Shown here: positions 24,611 to 36,600 of the stretch, in pieces
Position numbering within the stretch: the stretch's first letter is position 1
Layout: each line of letters starts with the position of its first letter
Source of the DNA: Paracentrotus lividus
Taxonomy: Eukaryota; Echinodermata; Echinoidea; Camarodonta; Echinidae
Assembly (NCBI GenBank): GCA_940671915.1
Contig: CALNVZ010003432.1
Coordinates: forward strand, 7,635,080 to 7,699,079
DNA: 64,000 nucleotides
Direction: 5' to 3'
Notes under the pieces: generated by a model
Told to the model about the DNA's origin: nothing
Databases searched by the model: none
Seen by the model: the letters and a program-made list of their open reading frames with translations, nothing else
Position numbers and translations under genes: made by a program

Positions 24611-25285
24611 ATGGTCATTTTCTTGTTTTTGTACACATTTACTGAAAAGAGTTGGGGCCAACGACCCCCGTGCAGCCCACTCTCCCAGTTCCGACCATGG
24701 CCCCGACTTTACACGAAACTGACTAGCGCAGATAATTTTTGAGATTAAAGAGCGCTGTTTACAATATTCCTAGATTATGAGTGCAAATTGGGAAATTTAT
24801 TGGAACGTTGGAGTGTTCTCTCTTCAAGTTTTAAGAAACTCGCGGTCTAGCTTGCAGGTGCAATTGAGGTCATTCGCCACGACAACCATGCAGAATCTGA
24901 CAAATTGAGCAGAGACTTTCTGGAAATTGAGAGGGGTCAAAACGGAGTCTGTGGCTTTAGACTATGTACACTGACCATGGTCAGGGATGGGACATCATGC
25001 ATGGTCTTTATCAACTACAGAATCCATCTTCCCTCGAGCGACCTTGTCCTTTTATCAGCAACATCAGTATCATATTTGATTTAGGGTTTCTTGGAACTTT
25101 ACAAGTGCAACAAAACAATCCTGCTTAGCTTCTAGTATGACGTACTGTGATGTCATAACTTCTTGACGAATAAGAATTGAGGCAATTTTATACGGGGAGG
25201 GTCCACGAGGCCGAGGGTCCATTTGCCAACTTGTCGCGACCTTGTTTGGCATACACAAGCACTAGACACACAATGAACGTTTGTA
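24611..25285. other. No gene seen
   Basis: Ordinary-composition sequence with short ORFs only; none looks like a protein family I know. Confidence 0.45.
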
Positions 25286-25960
25286 ATACATGTAACTGAG
25301 GCGGCGGAACGGATTTGAGAGGGAGGGGGTGCGAAGAGAATTTGTCTTTGAATGTATGCTTTATGGCTGCCTTGATTACTGTTTATTAGTAATGGGGAAA
25401 AAATAATGCAAGCGCGAAGCGCGAGCTGAAAATTTTAGGATAAAAATTGGATATATTTGTATATTATAATTCCCATTTAGTATTAGCGAGTGCGAAGCGC
25501 GAGCCGAAAATTTTAAGCTGAAATTGGAAATTTTTGTGCATTATAGATCCTAATATACACGAGCGCAAAACAAACAAACAAAACAAAACAAAACAAACAA
25601 ACAAATAACAGAGGCGGCGGAACGGATTTGAAAGTTGGGGTCACGATGGAAAAGGGGCATTTTTTCTGAAAAAGGGGACACTTTAGATCAGAGGCATATA
25701 GACCTAAAGAGAAATGTATTCGGAGAGGGAGGGGGTATATGAAGAAAATTTTTCTTTGAATGTATGCTTTTAAGGATCTTAATGGCTGCCTTGTTTACTG
25801 TTCATTTCAGTAACGGAAAAAAGTAATGCGAGCGCGAAGCGCGAGCCGAAAATTTTAAGCCAAAAATTTGAGATATATTTTGTGGATTATGGTTCCTGTT
25901 TAGTATCAGCAAGCGCGAAGCGTGAGCCAAAAATTTTCAGCTCAAAGCTTGAGTTAACTG
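25286..25960. repeat. Duplicated repeat with GCGAGCGCGAAGCGCGAGCC islands
   Basis: GAGGCGGCGGAACGGATTTG begins units at 25287 and 25611. Both are followed by a GGAGAGGGAGGGGGT block, TTTGAATGTATGCTTT and then the near-palindromic GCGAGCGCGAAGCGCGAGCC plus AAAATTTT, at about 25409, 25487, 25829 and 25909. More islands of the same kind lie at 51229-51785, 53710-53835 and 55672. Confidence 0.75.
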
Positions 25961-28206
25961 TGCATGACATTTAGATCATATTTAGTATCCATTTTGATAT
26001 ATTTACATGCTCTGTTGAATAACAGCGATAGAAAACCAATCCACAATCTTTGCTATTAAAATAATAATTGTTGGCTGTAGGCCCCAAGCCCTACACCAAC
26101 CTAGCCCACACACAACTTACGGTTTTTGATTGTCGATAACACGCTTTCCTGAGGTTTGTCGAGAGACGAGGGCATTTGGTCCGACCTTTTTATACTTAGG
26201 CTAATGTTACTATTAGTGCGAGGTCGCATAGCGACCGAGCAGGAAAAATTTGGGGTTTTGGAGTTAAACAGAGGCACTTTTTAGTATTGAAAGCGCTATT
26301 TTTAACCAATAACACAATAGTGCATATATATATATTTTTCATTTTTTTTCTTGAAAACTGGGGAGGGGGGATGTTTGTACAGGCCACCCCCCCCCCTCCT
26401 CAAAAACGGGGGGGGGGGGGATGTATCCCCCATCCCCCCTGAGATTTACGCCAGTCAGCCTTAGCAAATATAATGCCCGTTTTTATTATCCGTAATTTAT
26501 AAAATTATATTATAGGCTTGATTTGAGGATATGCTTAGTGGAAACTACTTTTCTATTGACGCAGACAAATATCCTAATGAAAGAAAATACTATATGAAAA
26601 ATAATCGGCATCGTGTACCCTCGACCTCGCGGGAAGACCCCATTTTATACACTTACACGTAAGATATGAGATTGAAAAGGTATTTATTGTAGTGGATCGT
26701 GGAAATCCATGGCACATATATAATTTTGTTTTCAAGAGGTGGCTTATTGAATATGGCGAGTAGCGCATAAATTAATGTCACTAAATTATTCATACATATC
26801 CTGTGTTGCCATTAAAGTAGTTTAGTAATACTAGATTGCAAGTTCATGTGCATCCTTGCAAATAAAAGTAATTTATAGAAAAGTAATCAACTAGTGGCAA
26901 TAGTGGATGTTGCCATCGATTCCGTGTTATGCTTTAATGTTTTACGTATTGCCTGAACTATGTGATATTGATATTATTCTATTCTATTAATATAAAATTG
27001 GAAAGCAATTGTGATAATTATAACAATGATGCATAATAAGAGAAAAAATGCATAAAGCGTTTACTGTGAAATATACCTGATTTTTTTTTAATTGCCTCGT
27101 AGGTTTTTTCCCGCCCAAATTCTTCAAATTTGCACCCAATGTGATTGATTACAACATTCAATTCAGAACGAATTTGAATGACGATCGGAATCATCATTTG
27201 AAAATGAAATGACTCACATCGTTCGATCGCCAAATTTTGTCACAAATTCGAATAACAAAACTTAATTTAGAAAATCCGGTGAAAAGCATACAATTTCGTA
27301 TAAAAGGAGCTTTATTTCATAATTATTAAAGAACCTTATTACATCAATTTTAAAAGTTGTTTTGAATAAACACCCCAAAACCGAAATAAGAAAATAATCA
27401 CTCATGAACAATGTTCATCTACCCCCCCCCCCCACCAAGAGTAAACAAGTCCTAGAAGACAAATGGACGAATGTCAGAAACTCTTCATTTTGTGAAAGAT
27501 ACACAGATCTTGAGGGGGGGGTGGGGGGCGAATATGACATTTTATCTCGGGTGAGTGGACCAAAATGCTCTGGAATTGTGAAATGCCAAGGGTGGGTGAG
27601 GTGTAAAATTATAGGTAGGTTACAGATCTGGTGGAGTATGACTAAATCCTTTCTCTCGCTCGGTCATTGGCCCAATTACACCGACTTTGAATCACAATGT
27701 TGACAAACATAGCATTATTTTCAGCTTAGTTTCATCCTGTAATAGGTTCTTCCATCTTGTAATGATATTCTCGGATCAAGGTCCGCAGAGCATTTAATTA
27801 CTAGCGGTGTCGAAACACGAGCTTTACGATTACCGAGCTGCATCCAAACCATTTCGAATAAGCATCCTCCATTGTATAGGGAAAGATTGAGCGAGTTGAA
27901 CCATAGTATTTAGAATTTTACATTTTTGCTGCTCTTCTTTTCTTTGGCAGGAGCAAAATGTGTGAATATGTATGAACAGTACGTCTGAAATAGTATATAC
28001 AACACTTTTTAATAATAATAAAAAAGGTTAAATGATTTTGTCAAATATGTATACTTTTTCTTTAACTGTGCTTTTGTGTATGCATATCCTTTGTATGATT
28101 TGATGATAATTCAAATTTGTAGATTTAAAGTCAATAATTTTTTTAAAATTAAATTTGACTTGATTACCTTGCCAAGGAATAATGGCCACGATTAGGTACA
28201 AAGTAC
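25961..28206. other. No gene; G/C homopolymer runs
   Basis: Contains poly(C)/poly(G) runs at 26383-26421 and 27422-27433 and mostly AT-rich sequence. No coding feature supported. Confidence 0.5.
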
Positions 28207-28469
28207 AATTGAAGATGCTAGTACTAGATGTTCCTATGTTACATCAAATCAGTTTTGAGAAACAGAGGGTAAAAATGTAACATACGAACATCTAGTACTA
28301 GCATCTTCAATTATTTTACATATTCCGAAAGAGTAACTCCTCCCGCATCTTCTGGTACCATTTTTGTGTGGTATGTCTTTACGCTTGGATGAACACGAAA
28401 CATTGTTACATAAATGTAACAGAGGGCCAAAATGTAACATACGAACATCTAGTACTAGCATCTTCAATT
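28207..28469. repeat. Inverted plus direct repeat cluster
   Basis: AATTGAAGATGCTAGTACTA at 28207 is inverted at 28288-28312, forming a 106-bp foldback. The right arm with its flank (AACATACGAACATCTAGTAC) recurs in direct orientation at 28435-28469, implying duplication of one end. Confidence 0.75.
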
Positions 28470-28916
28470 ACAGATTTATATATATTTGAAGAAATATAAT
28501 TTTCTCGAACTAAAATATGCATTCCAGATCGCCATTTCATAGATTTAACTAACTTATGTCAGAAAGCCATACAAAGATGTGATTAGATTTTCCCCCTCCT
28601 CCGTGCATGTAAAGTTTGTTTCATTTATTTTAATAAAAGTATATTATAGTTAATTTGCCGAGACCCTGACTTTTGATGGAATATATTTTTATTTACGATT
28701 ATTTTTAATCTCATTTTCAGGCGCTATATGTGTTTTATCATAACATTTCATTATATCTCAATGTAAATTTAAAATTTGATAATGAAAGGGTGGGCCGGGA
28801 TGGGGTGGGCGTGGAGACTCTTTCTTAAAGAAAGAGTCTGAGGGGCCTGATGGCATGTAGGGAGGAGAGTGAGACCGCGGAGGAGAGTGTATAGACAAGA
28901 AAGTAGATAATAAAGA

Positions 28917-29052
28917 AATATTGACTGGCGGCTGGGGGGCGATACGACATATATCGCCCAAACTAGATTTATATCGCCCGAGTCGAAGACGAGGGTGATA
29001 TTAATGTAGTGAGGGCAATACATGTCCTTTCGCCCCCAGGCCAGTCAATATT
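28917..29052. mobile_element. Small foldback element with GGGGGGCGATA arms
   Basis: AATATTGACTGGCGGCTGGG and its counterpart ending CCAGGCCAGTCAATATT are inverted repeats; the interior has ATATCGCCC motifs and AGTCGAAGACGAGG. Confidence 0.65.
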
Positions 29053-29189
29053 ATTAACCAAATCAGACATCTAGAGCTTACTCGGAATATTGAAATTAAA
29101 ACTTACCAATTTTTAAGATAGCAGTCTTAAGAAGTTAAGATACCACTGTATTCCGATTGAAAATTGATATCCGGCCAATTCAAAGTTCA

Positions 29190-29280
29190 TTAATTTATAG
29201 TGGAGCAAATGTCATGGAATCAAGTCATCATATGTGGCGTGATAGCTGTAACAGAATAATTAATTCAGGCCTTAATTTTT
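29190..29280. repeat. Dispersed 85-bp repeat, copy 1
   Basis: Near-identical to 35105-35192 in the same orientation (ATTTATAGTGGAGCAAATGT through GTAATTAATTCA), only a few differences. Part of a larger unknown element; nothing coding. Confidence 0.7.
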
Positions 29281-29989
29281 TCTGCCTTATTGCCCGCTAA
29301 AGTTCCACGCATTTTCTCATTGGCTACCCTGAGAGGGCAATAATTTTTTTCCATGGAAAAACAATTGGAAACTTATTTACCGATCATTTTGATCACAGAC
29401 ATAAGCAGGCAATAATGTGTTAAAGTTGCCCTGCTCAGATGTCTGTTAATAATTGTACTGATTTAGGGTACCGTTGGAAAAAAAAAAAGCCAAGTGACTT
29501 CAAACAAATCAATGCGCCTAGGCATGCTTTATCCTTACTTGGTGAAAGTCATATAGAACTAAAAAATTAAAATTAAAAAAAAATACTTAGGAGCGGGATG
29601 GGGTCGTTTGCAATTTATAATAAATGATTTATGAGAAAATTTCTGGAAGTATAAAGGCGCATATCGACCCCACCCTTTTGGTATTTCTGGGGCACCTAAT
29701 GTTTGTGGGCCCTTATTCACTAACAACTAAAATCAATCTCAAGGAGGATAAAAACCGATTTAAATAATAATTCCACATATTAATATCCATATAGGATCTA
29801 GTTGATATTGATTTTATCTCTTTTATATCTATCAGCCCCCCTGCCTGCTGATGATGAGTTAAAGCTGGTGTATAGTTTCGGGAGAAGGAAAAATTAATAT
29901 TGATTCACACTAAGATAAATTATGAAAGATTGGACCCAAGAACTATAATGAAGCATATTATAGTACTTGAAATCTCGTGTAAGTGTCTT

Positions 29990-30690
29990 TATTTCAAAAT
30001 ATAAGGATAAAAAAGATAAGTCGGGGACCCGTCACAGGTTAGCGCTCACGTGGAAAACCAATGGGGATTCTCTTGTGTGGGTGTTACACACAGATCGTTC
30101 GCACTAATGCACGCCGTAACTTTCGGCGTGCGAATCTGTCAGCAGAGAGGTCAAACGGCCGTTAATTACGCCTCATTCAAACAAATTCAATGAAAATCAT
30201 CGGAAATAATGAAAGGAATGTCACAAGATCTCTCACATATATCTTTTAGTGCAATGTGGACAACATGAAACTACATTTGATCGATTTTGTGCCAATTCCT
30301 TTTTTGTTACCAAAACTATACACCACGTTTAACAGCTGATCGCCCGATATCCTCGATCGTCACAGTTCTATTTTTAGCATTTACCAAAAGCTGAACTTAG
30401 CGACATTAATGTATTTGAAAAGATACTACTGAATTAACCTTTAACTTGGTCTCTTTTATTACACTTGTATATGTATTTTTGATTATTGAAAATGCCATCA
30501 TGAAATAAAATAAAGCCTAACTGGCAAGTAAATAGAACTTCCAATATTCTCAATAACCAGTTCATAATAGAACCAGTCGATTATTTCAGTTAAGCGCTGT
30601 ATTTGGGTCAATCAAGAAAAAAAAAAAATATTTTGACATCCCTCAATAATATTGCAATTTCACATAATTACAGTATCCTCTTCTGATACT
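29990..30690 (+). promoter_or_regulatory. CHMP3 5' flank, candidate promoter and 5' UTR
   Basis: Contains an E-box CACGTG at 30047-30052, a CCAAT at 30058-30062 and a short perfect hairpin, GCACGCCG..CGGCGTGC, at about 30110-30133, in a patch less AT-rich than its surroundings. TTACAG at 30668-30673, just before the start codon, could be the acceptor of a 5' UTR intron, which would put the promoter farther upstream. No clear TATA box was seen. All of this is inference from short motifs. Confidence 0.3.
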
Positions 30691-33600
30691 ATGGGGCTGT
30701 TTGGGAAAGAACCGAAGAAAGATCCGAAGGAACAGGTAATAAAACACTTTTTATGATATCAATGTTACCGAGAATTATTATTAAAAAGGTGTGGTTCTTC
30801 CCAAAATCATTGTGAGCGTAGTCCCAGATACTTTCATTTGTGTTTGTTGTGTTTACGGTGTTGAATGTGTGAAAATATTCGGATGAGCGATACTGATCTA
30901 CTCCCTTCTTTTTCGGTAACTAGCATTATTGGGTGTCCGGACGGGTTAAGTGTCCGGACACTGAATTTGGCAATATCCTCGAATTTGTCTTCTCTCTTCT
31001 TTTGTGTGCGAGTCCACTGTGTACAAAGTCAATGGTGTGGAAGGATGTCTCGATCTCCGCCACTGACGAAATGAACGGGAGTGAATGGACTGGAGACTTA
31101 TTCCAAGATAATGCCCAGGTGAATTTTAAACAGCCATTTAAAAGTGTTTACAAGCAATGTCTTTTCACTCTTTAGGACTAGCACAAAATGCTTGAAAATA
31201 TTGTGGAGAACAAATATTGATGATGATTAAAAGAATTTTATATAGATCTAAGGTTAGGCCTAACTTAACGTTAGAGTAAAGAAAGTGCCCGCAATTCGAC
31301 CCTTGTCGAGATTCGACCAGTTTCAAACAAATGTTGAAAATAAAACCCCAAAACACACTCAAAGTTCAAACACACTCCAATCAACTCATATCACATGCAC
31401 ACATTGTCACTGAAGACAACCAACAAAAAAAAAAGAAAGAATCACAAAAAAAATCATACTTTTAAATACCTTAATAATTAATTTTGCTCCTAAAATCCCA
31501 GATTTTGATCCAAATGTTGCAGCCCCTGCGCGCTTAGCGAAAAGTTAAGAAAAAAACGATCAGGGATTATGCGTTTAAACTCCGAAAATTTGAGGTTTGA
31601 TGACGCAGTTTTTTGCCACACTCGAACCCCGGTCGTAACTATTCCTACTGACGAAAGACACCCAGAAGTGACTCTACAGTGCTAGAGTTACAACACTGCA
31701 ATCATGGGACTGACAAGATTTTTTTCTCTGCCCTAGTTTCGACCGGGCATTCATGCCGCCGCGGCCCTGAGCTGTCGGCAGAGCACGATGTGCTACCGGT
31801 GTGGCGAGTCAGCCAAGATTTCAGCGGCACGCGGTGCGTGCTGACTTTTCACGTCTGGTCGAATTTATGCAACGGCAAGAAGGTAGGTGTTATAAAACTT
31901 CCGATTTTACTATCAAATAGTTTGTGATTTTAAAAGAAATTATAACAATTATTTAATTTATAATATGCTTCTAATATCTGTTGAAAATGAAAGAAGATAT
32001 ATTTTTCATTTTCAAACTAGAACTGCAAAAAGCTTAAGTGGTCAAATTTCGGGCACTTTACTCTAACTGTTTATAGGGTTTATATTTTTGGCATAATCCT
32101 GAGGAAAAATCCAAGTTTCATTTTTGTTAAAGAGTCCGGACACCCAACCCCCCATCCTACATGTCAACAGACTTTTTAGTCCATGTGTAGACACAAGAGT
32201 GTCTCTGTGTTTACAACCATCTGCACACCCTTTACCTTGCCCGTTTGACCCCTACCCTCTTTAGGGGATTTGGCCAGGCTGTAGCCAGTACGTCGAAAGA
32301 AACTTTAGAAAGAAACTTAAGAAATGATAATTAATATAATAATAGATTCTAGATCTAGATTTAACAGTATGATTCGACAGTTAACTTGTTAGATCTAGTT
32401 CTATTCTAGGCCTAACTATGAAATAAAAGGAGTCCAAATTAGGATTTTCTCGTACGTGGTCGAAAAGTGCCTTATTTAGATCTACTCTCATACATGCATG
32501 GAGGTGAAGATGGAGACTGAAGAAAGTTTAGCAATAATTATCAGTAGATCTAACAGTTAGACTAGGGAAAAAGATAAATGGTAAGTGATTAACAGTGTTA
32601 ATGCAGGTTTGATTTCAGGCATGGTTCTCATCAGCGAACACATCATATTTTGCTTAACACTAACGAAATTCCCGCATCAAAAGGTACCAATCTGAAATTC
32701 CTGCCTCAAAAAGTCATCCGTCTCTGTGTCTAAAGTTGCTCAATTATATTCAAGACTTGGCTTAAATGAAAGCTTGATAATCTGATCAAGCTGCACAATT
32801 CTCAAAAGAAAATTCTGTGAAAATTACTTTATTGAAGTTTAGAGCCTGGGCAAATTACATGTTCTGATCCAACTGATTAATGTCTATTGCAATGCATATT
32901 TTTTTCGTTTATGCCTTCATGCACAACAAACACATCCAGAGTAAAAATGCAAAACAATCTGCCATGTGTTTATGTTGTTTATGAATGGGACACCAAAATG
33001 TATTTGATCAAACGCTCAAGGACACTTTGTATTGCAGATTTTGTGGCCCATTTCTCAGCATAAAAAATTTGTAATATTTTGCTTGTTCATTTCCCTGTTG
33101 ACGGTGTTTAAATAATAAATTCCGCTCCACAATGTATTCTTCAAATTACAATTTCTTTGTATTAGGGCCACTCTTATGGTGCCCCCCCCCCCCCTTGTAT
33201 AAGGGACCACATGCCATAGAGATGCACAGAGGTTTAGTTTGGCAAGTGAGGAGTTCTTTCCCATATTATATTTGGATACTAGCAGTACCTCGTCCGTTTG
33301 TTCAAAAGTCACATAGCTGCCAGACAAACCACTTTCACCTCTTTAATGCTATAAGGTCTAAGGACATTGAGAGTCATTCTTGAAAAAAAAAGAGAGATAC
33401 CAAAACTTTTCCATTGTTTGCATATAACAGTTGTTATTGTGCCCTGCAAATCATTGGAAAGATGCTGTTGGATTCCTAGCAGCTTAAGTAGTATGCATGC
33501 AACTTGAATATATTTTAACTGGTCTACTGCACTTGCTCATCATAGTTCATGTGGTATAACATTGTTGAAGATTTGTCCTTTGCTCCATTCATTCAATTCT

Positions 33601-36600
33601 TAAAGTCCCAGACCGGACCGAGAAATGAAAACCAAACTTACATATAAAACGAAAGCTAATATTTCTTCCTAATACAACAATTCCCAATTTAAAGCATTTT
33701 TATCTTCCATTTAGAAAGTATTTCATTAAAAATGTGATCGAACCTCAACCAGGCCATCCCTCCCAAGTACTCGTAAAAGTACCCCTATTATATAATGCGG
33801 CTGATGACGTCAAAAAAGTTTAAGGGAATGCTGCTGCCAGGCATGATAGGGTTTCGGCTTTAGAAAACACGTTTGTATTGCTATGTCAGAACAATAGACC
33901 CCATGTGTGCTAGAATTCTATTGTTCTGACATAGCAATACAAGCGTGTTTTCTAAAGGCGAAACCCAATCATGCCTGGCATTAGCATTCCCTTAAACTTC
34001 TTTGACGTCATCAGCCGCATTATATAATAGGGGTACTTTTACGAGTACTTGGGAGGGATGGCCTAGTTGAGGTTCGATCATCTTTTTGTGAATACTGTTA
34101 GAAAATTGAATTTATTTTGGGGTATTTATGTTATACGCCTACTTAGCTTTCAATCGATGTAAGGTTGTTTTACTCCGTCAACGGTCTTTAAAGAAGGTGC
34201 AGGCCATTTCTTTCTTTCTCTTTCTAATTTATTCAGGAACTTCTGAATATATGTGATTATGCAAATAAACAATTTGAATATGAAAAAAAAAAAAAAAAAC
34301 CTCAGTAAGAGTACTGGTAGGTGTTCTGCTTTTTACTAACTGTGACCCAAATATTTTAGAGTTAGATAGTGTATATAAGCAGGGGGTGTTCTGTAATAGG
34401 ATGTGGCGGGAATGTGACAGACAGGGCCGGTGCACAGTCAGGGTGTAAAGGGAGAAAATAATAAAATAATAAAAAAATAAGATAAAGATGGATAAAGATA
34501 ATGTGACTTGACTCATTACAGACAGTGACTATGACATGACATTATATAATTATAATAATAATTATGATAATTTTAAGGGTTAGATGACTGTGCACTGGCC
34601 TTGTTTATTATTAGTCTTTCATGTCAGCCTTTCCTGCTGGCATGAAACTATCTAATTATAAAATATGTAACATAACCGGCATTTTCGACTTTAAAACACT
34701 AAATTTTAAAGGAAAAATCAATGATTTTTTTTTTTTTATGAAAGTTATTTCTTTTTGTGTTTATGAAATTATTTTTTAAAAAATCAAATTCTAGACCTTT
34801 TTTCCAAAAAGCACTGAATTAGAAATAATTATTGGAATGATTCTAGTAATTTACATGAATCAATCTCCCAATAAAAAGCACTGCTTTTAGTTAATAATGA
34901 ATGGGGCGTGAATTGACTTATTGACTTTTGTTTGTTTTTTATTCAAGAAGAAACTGAAAAATGAGAATTTGCTCCAGCTACAGTTGCTCTAGGCTTTAGG
35001 ATTAGGGTTGAAATATGATTTTATGTAAGGTTCATGATTAGGTTTAGGGTAGGGTATAGTGTTAAGTCCTGGGTTGAAGTAAGTTATTGGATTACTATTT
35101 GTGGAATTTATAGTGGAGCAAATGTCATGGAATCAAGTCATCATATGTGGAGTGATAGCTGTAACAGAGTAATTAATTCAGACCTTAAATTTCGTTACTT
35201 TTAGGGCAAGGCCATTTTTTCCCCAGAATTTAGGGCACTTTGTCCACTTCAAAGGGCATCCACAGCCAATTTATTACTCATAAAAAGGGCATCAAAAGCC
35301 AGTTTCCCCCTAAAAATTAATTATTTATTCAATTGATTTCCGGGCAACAAAAATGAAACAATACATTATAAAGCAATCATGACAATGACAACAGATTCAA
35401 GCATTAAACAATATAGGGGTAAAAAAAAAAGAATAAAAAAAGATGCACCAGCCAGGTCGGCGGGTGGTGTTTTTCTGTTAAAAATATTGCCCGTCTATAT
35501 AATGTGAACATCACATTCTGTTTACATACATGTACTGACAGATTTGAGACTTAAATGTGACAAAATAGTGACATATTTCCCTTTTTTATTGTAGGTATTA
35601 GAGTCGGTCCTTCAGGAAAGGGCAATAAATTTCTTAAAAGGGCATGGAGGCCAGCTTGAAAAAAGGCAAGGCCAGTTTTGCCGTAAATAAATCTTTTTTT
35701 CCCTTGGGCACCACAGCCAGGGTCAGGGGCATGAGCGGCATGGACGTTGATGGCCATCGGTTAATTTATGCCCTGTTAATTGTGATACATGTATGAATCA
35801 GATGCAAGTTTTAAAATTCTTTTCATTTCAGGTACGTGAGTGGACATCTGCTCTGCGAAAAGAAGGCCGCCAATTAGACAGACAAATAAGATGTAAGTAA
35901 GAAACTAAACCAATGACTTTATTCATCCACAGAACTCCATGTAGAGATAGCCCTACACAAGTCAGTGGTGGCAACCACTTTAATACATGTACATGTGCAT
36001 TCATGCAGAGTTATTCAACCCCATGATAATGACTACATGTATTCCTATAAAAATTTGTTTTGTTTCTTCATGGAATATATCAAACAAAGTATATATCAAA
36101 TTAAAGGTAAGTCAATAGCCTTTGATTTGGTCAACATTAGGAATCATGATCATTCGTACATGGACAGATATGGTCGATAGAGTAAATTAATGTCATACCT
36201 TTCTGTGATCACTTAAGCATGACTTGTAATGCCTCAATGATTATGGCTCGGTCATTCAGGTTTTTAATTGAGAACAAAATATGCTTTAATTTGATATATA
36301 CTGTTTATAGTATTAAATTGGTATTACTATTTTTAGAAACTTTTTTTTTTTGACAAATAGACTTTAAGTAAAGATTTCCTCCTTTGAATTTGTACACAAG
36401 AATTGATGCTTCAATTTCAGTTCCTCTCAACATGAACAAAATCAATTTAAATATCAAAAATTGTGTATCAAATGAATGCACCTCATTTCATCTATAAATA
36501 AAAATAGAATGACCATGACATGATCACCGAAGCATAACAAGTTTATTAGCTTCAGTGATCACGGAAGGGCATGAAAATTACATTAACTTGATTTCTAAAG

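Larger units (their letters stand above)
30931..32145. mobile_element. Outer TIR element, GGGTGTCCGGAC ends
   Basis: GGGTGTCCGGAC and GTCCGGACACCC are perfect 12-bp inverted ends about 1.2 kb apart in CHMP3 intron 1. A second TIR element is nested inside. Confidence 0.55.

Noticed and set aside
24425-24661. 78-codon Phe/Ile/Tyr-rich ORF resembling a membrane protein
   Set aside because: Translation of (TAAA)n.
30865-31175. Two overlapping ORFs after CHMP3 exon 1
   Set aside because: Partly inside a transposon, with no family match; not in frame with the spliced CHMP3 product.
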